Position numbers and translations under genes: made by a program. A stretch of 64,000 bases of DNA, taken from assembly GCA_026008535.1 (NCBI GenBank), contig BRKX01000018.1, positions 14,888,088 through 14,952,087 of the forward strand, given 5' to 3'. Origin of the DNA: Perilla frutescens. Taxonomy: Eukaryota; Streptophyta; Magnoliopsida; Lamiales; Lamiaceae. Positions within the stretch are counted from its first letter, which is position 1. Every line of letters begins with the position of its first letter. Below, one piece after another: positions 59,802 through 64,000 of this stretch. The notes below the pieces were generated by a model. It saw only the letters and a program-made list of their open reading frames with translations. It was not told where the DNA came from and ran no database searches.

Positions 59802-60304
59802 TCTATATATATAAAAACACAGTTTCTACTCAATTTAAAATTGGCGCCATTTTCAGCGGATTCATCATCGAGGAGTTATTGAAATTAATTCAGTTTTTAC
59901 ATGTGGCACAATCAGTTTTCTTATGTAGTGCTTTTCGGGAGAATTATAACCGTTTTCAATCTCTATCTTTCTCCTAAATATCTTTAATTCAATTTATCTT
60001 TTCTATTGCGATCACCTTGAAACTCCATCTTCTCCCTCAAATCTTTCTCGATAAATTTCTAATATCTCACCAAAAATCTCTAAATCTCTTCCATTGATTT
60101 TATTTGATGGAATGTAAATCTCAACAACAGATCGACGTAAGCATAGCCAATTGATACTTCAAAATCTGATCGAACAAAGGTGATAACTCTTTAACCTCTA
60201 TCTTCTCCGCGAGCGAAACCATAACACCAGGTTATCCATGGACTTTTTTTTGTTCACTTTTTTTTTTTTTCCTTAAACAAAGCACATGAACATTTACTGA
60301 ACAC

Positions 60305-60336
<32 letters not shown>

Positions 60337-61247
60337 GTGTTTTATGCTTCTTTTATTTGTTTAATTTCTAAACATCTTTTTTATAGATAAAAGGGTCGAA
60401 TTATTCATATGAAAAAATGTGTAAATTAAATGCATCTCGATTTCTGATTCTACGGCAAAGTTTTGTGCTACCCACAACAGTATGGCTATCCACATTAGTT
60501 GAGGTTGCTTATTCTGTACTTTTTGTTCATAGAATATATAGAACAAAAACTTGGAAAATCTTATTGTTACGTAACTAAAGTAAATTGTTGGAGTCTATTA
60601 GTCTGGTTTGTCGTCTATCTAAATGTGCAGGTCAAGCCTTAATGAATGAATTTATCTTGTATATATAGCTAGGATGCCGACCATTCAACTGAAGAAGAGG
60701 TTAATGATGAAACAAATAATTTATATGAAAACAAGATTTAGGAGGAAAAAGATTATTTTATCTGAAGAAGAAATCAAAGTGGAAGTTGAAGTAAATAACG
60801 AATAATTAGCTATTTTGATGGTAAATATAGGCAAGCGTAAATGCAAGGTGCAAGGTAGATTTTTAGGCTCCACCTTCACTAGCTGACTACTAATTACTTT
60901 GCTCAATGGAATTATGTGGATGAGAATATGGTGCTTTCAATGTTTTCCATTGGCCCATGCTATGGTTTGTTTGTTTTTTTTTATTATTTAATTACGAATA
61001 TATATGATGTATCACTTCAACATTCACAAAGTAATATTTGCTACACATGTTACGAATTAAAAATGTGCATTGAGAGATATCTCAGTTCAGAAGATGAGAG
61101 GTCTCCTTCAATATAAAGGGATAATTCTCTTATTTTCAATATCTTATCTTAAAGACTACTAATTAGTATCAATAGTGGATTGAAATCTTAATTTGTGACG
61201 CATCCATTACAATTATATTTTTAAAATGTTCACCACTACAAATGTTG

Positions 61248-61290
<43 letters not shown>

Positions 61291-61383
61291 GTATTTCACA
61301 ATTTTTTTATGATATAAACTTATAGTATGAATTATTTCAATTAAATTCAATGATTACCGTACATCGCACGGGTACAAAATTAG
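59802..61383 (+). mobile_element. Helitron-like non-autonomous element
   Basis: The 5' end TCTATATATATAAAAACACA follows an A. The 3' end has the hairpin CCGTACATCGCACGG (arms CCGT and ACGG), then GTACAAAATTAG and a T. This fits insertion between A and T and the plant Helitron ending (hairpin, short spacer, CTRR), with TTAG for CTAG. No Rep-helicase is present; the interior is AT-rich, with (AT)n tracts at about 60305-60337 and 61247-61285. No captured gene is recognised. Confidence 0.65.
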
Positions 61384-62082
61384 TACAATTAAGAAACAGA
61401 GTAAATCAAGCAATTCAAAATAGTTAATAAATCTAAATAGATTCAGTACAAATAATAAATTATGAGTGTATTTAGCACACCAAATTAACTATTGGAAATG
61501 GTACCTATATTTATTTAATTTGTTTCTCATTGCCATTATATTCGATCTAATTTTACATTGATCATTCATATCATCTCTCTTTTCAGTTCTAATAGTTGTA
61601 CGATCGATGTTCAATATAACACAATGAAAATTCAAGGGTTCAATACGATATAATTAACCAGCCAGCTAATAGTTCAAAGTCAAAGACCGTCAAAAATGAA
61701 TTTATAAATAAAAAATCACATTTTTAGTATTGTTTATTCAAAATTTTGAGACACCAAAATTATATGTAGCTCCAAAATAAATGATGAATATTATTACATT
61801 TTGCATGCCTTGAAAGTTTAATTTCAATATACAAAAGTCGTAAATAAGTTTCTCATTGCTTCTTAAAGATATGCAAGTAATCAATGAATTATGCCATGCA
61901 TGATATAATCATTTAACCTTCCCGTCTTTTAAAAAAATAAAAACCTAAAATATCATTTTAATTTGAACTGAAAACAAATTCGGTTTTGCAGTTGAAGCGG
62001 GCAGATTGTATTCAAACTGAATTAAACTGAAAGACGGTTAACTGAATTTGTGTAGCTCACCATATATATATATATACATATC

Positions 62083-62113
<31 letters not shown>

Positions 62114-62172
62114 AATTCTCTCTCATCTGTTTCTACGTACCTTGTTATTAATCTTGAGGAAATTAAAAGAAA
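61384..62172 (+). promoter_or_regulatory. 5' flank and leader of the GNAT gene
   Basis: AT-rich DNA ending in a (CT)n tract at about 62079-62115, placed like a pyrimidine-rich leader just before the ATG at 62173. No separate gene is visible. Confidence 0.4.
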
Positions 62173-63122
62173 ATGTCGACGCTTGCTTTACCGATACCAG
62201 ATTTCCCAAGAACGTGGAATTATGGAAGACGAAGAAATCTTAACTTGAGAAAAACACGCCACGTCCGACAATGTGAGTTTATTCAATCCTCCATTAATAA
62301 CTTCTTTCATTTTTTTTTCCTTCTTGATCAATGATGAAGAATTAAGTTAGTTAGTATTAATTAGGTTTTACGTATACGGAATTAGTAATTAATTAGTTAA
62401 ATTAAATTTGCATGCAGGGTGGTGATGAATTGTGCAAGAAAAGGGAAAGAATATTATTGCTTTGGAAATTCAATGAAACTATGTCGCATAGGTGATCCTA
62501 AAATGAATAAGTTTAGCCCTTTGAACGTAAAATTGGATGACGAGGCATCTGAATTTGATGAGGAGTTGGTGGCATGTGAGGCTCGACTCAATGAAGAATA
62601 CTGGGTACGTGGGTAATTAATTATTAAGCAATATTCATATATATACATATAGTCTCAATCGTATTTTAATTATTTTAGTTTGTAATTGATCTGATCATAG
62701 GCGGCATCGTGGCTAAGAGCAGAGTGTTACTGGGAGGACCTAGAAAATGAGCGGTAACTCACTCTCTCTCTCTAATTATATATATAATTTGATTCAAATA
62801 TGGATATCTTCAACTCATCCATCAATAATGTTCATTCATAACTCCGATCCAGAATTAATGCTGAGAGTTTCAAATGGCAGTTTGCTGAGAAGGTAGGTAA
62901 ATTAATTAATTAAATCAAAGTATATATATATATATATATATATATAGCATTCCCATTCAACGTAAATTTTTTTATATATGAAAAATGAACTCCAAAATTT
63001 TAATTAACTTGTTTATGATGAAGGAGTTCGTTGCATTGAAAAGGAGATGCGATGAACAACTGGGATCGAAAAAGTGCAAATGCATTATGATGGTATGTAC
63101 GTATATAGTATATATGATCATG

Positions 63123-63153
<31 letters not shown>

Positions 63154-63947
63154 ATCTCTCTTCATGAGTTGGATGGATCTATCTCTGCAGGTAGCTATAT
63201 ATCTATGTAATTTATACGAATTGATTTTGAAAATGATGATGATGATGATGATGATGATTTAGGTTAAGAAGGAAGATGGGAGTTCTTTAGTAAATCGCGT
63301 TGTTGGAGCATTGGACTTGATGATTCAATATTTTTCACCAGGAGTAAAGACGCCGTTTCCAGAGGTAGCTATAACTATATATATCATATTTATTTTATAT
63401 ACATATGTACAACGTTACTCAAATTAATTAATGTATATATATATATATATATATAATGGAAAAAATAAAACATATAGGAAAGGCAGCAGGTTGTGCCCGA
63501 AGGTGTTATGGATAGAAGAGAGTGTACGTACTGGTACGGCTATATCTCAAATGTATGCGTTGCAAAATCAGCACGACAACAAGGCGTTGCTACCACCATG
63601 CTGCAACATGCCATTTCCATTGCCCACCACCATAGTACCTACCTACCTACCTACCTAATTATATATAATATACATATATTGTATTGTTGAATGAAATCAA
63701 ATCATATATGTTATATACATACAGGTATTAAAAGGCTATTTTTACATGTCAATGGCGATAACGAAGCTGCTCTCAGATTGTACGACAAGATGGGATTTAA
63801 GGTATATATATACATACATATATATACACAATAGATCTATTAATTAATTAATTAATTTAATTGTACGTACAGGTTGTTGAAGGAGCAAAGTATGAATTGC
63901 GTTCTGGTGAAGCCTTGTTGTTGCTGTGCTTTGAAGCTTCAAGCTAA
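62173..63947 (+). CDS. GCN5-related N-acetyltransferase (GNAT), first exon out of phase
   Basis: The product transfers acetyl from acetyl-CoA to an amine; plant relatives of this type are often plastid enzymes (from memory At2g06025/At4g28030). Exons: 62173-62272, 62418-62604, 62701-62753, 62853-62892, 63024-63092, 63263-63364, 63478-63634, 63725-63801 and 63873-63947. From exon 2 on all junctions are in phase. The acetyl-CoA loop RQQGVA (within SNVCVAKSARQQGVA) fits R/QxxGxG/A, and the C-terminal NEAALRLYDKMGF is the usual motif B. Exon 1 encodes 33 basic, transit-peptide-like residues (MSTLALPIPDFPRTWNYGRR first) but ends in phase 1, whereas exon 2 needs phase 2. Either a base was lost, or translation starts at the AT/G codon formed at the junction, giving 253 residues. 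Exons 2-9 are certain in kind; exon 1 is not. Confidence 0.82.
63231..63258. repeat. (GAT)n microsatellite in a GNAT intron
   Basis: About nine GAT units directly before the acceptor of exon 6; length change here could affect the branch-point region. Several introns of this gene also carry (AT)n tracts (62921-62945, 63127-63147, 63433-63455). Confidence 0.85.
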
Positions 63948-64000
63948 GCTAGGCATTCAAATTTGATAAATATCTAGCTAGCTACAGATCCATCCATCCA

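Overview
The window is nuclear DNA of a flowering plant, almost certainly a eudicot. The evidence is AT-rich intergenic DNA, spliced genes with short GT-AG introns, an intronless pentatricopeptide (PPR) gene, an SBT2-type subtilase, and plant families of Gypsy, Copia, Mutator, PIF/Harbinger and Helitron elements. An asterid such as a Lamiales species is possible, but I cannot fix the lineage from the sequence.

Four host genes are supported. (1) A TBC-domain Rab GTPase-activating protein lies on the minus strand at the left edge; its C-terminus is cut off by the window. (2) An intronless 1,055-residue P-class PPR gene is at 10027-13194, minus strand. (3) A ten-exon subtilisin-like protease of the SBT2.5/SBT2.6 type is at 53679-59316, plus strand. 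(4) A multi-exon GCN5-related N-acetyltransferase (GNAT) is at the right edge, plus strand; its first exon is out of phase with the rest. From memory, genes 1, 2 and 3 resemble Arabidopsis At5g57210/At4g29950, At5g57250 and At4g30020. Those lie near each other on two duplicated Arabidopsis segments, so the window looks like an expanded collinear block.

Most of the rest is transposon DNA. Between 15.7 and 32.8 kb there is a three-level nest. A probable solo LTR (15702-32758) holds a Mutator-like element with cargo (16001-31126, 10-bp target duplication), which holds a Tekay/Del-like Gypsy retrotransposon (16602-29683, target duplication AACAT). The Gypsy element is dead: it has several stops, one frameshift, and changed RNase H and integrase active-site residues. 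It still carries an extra ORF upstream of gag and an unusual leader. Two arrays of short stem-loops there keep a constant loop (YAGAT in one, about TYARCGY in the other) while the stem sequences change on both sides together. An 81-bp array in its 5' LTR also consists largely of inverted repeats. These hairpin arrays are the most unusual thing I see.

Three non-autonomous Mutator-like elements of one family (5079-6930, 37474-38961, 39792-41511) have terminal motifs around GTGAGACCGTCTAA, 8-9 of 9 matching target-site bases and a shared AAGTATCATTA-type subterminal array. Their cargo differs: one carries an intact 81-codon membrane-protein ORF, one a Sed5/SYP3-like syntaxin first exon, and one unidentified DNA. 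The third sits inside a decayed Copia element (39162-44910). There is also a PIF/Harbinger-type element (33864-35242), a Helitron-like element (59802-61383), and several foldback elements. The stretches 44.9-52.8 kb and 35.2-37.5 kb are AT-rich with no gene that I can support.
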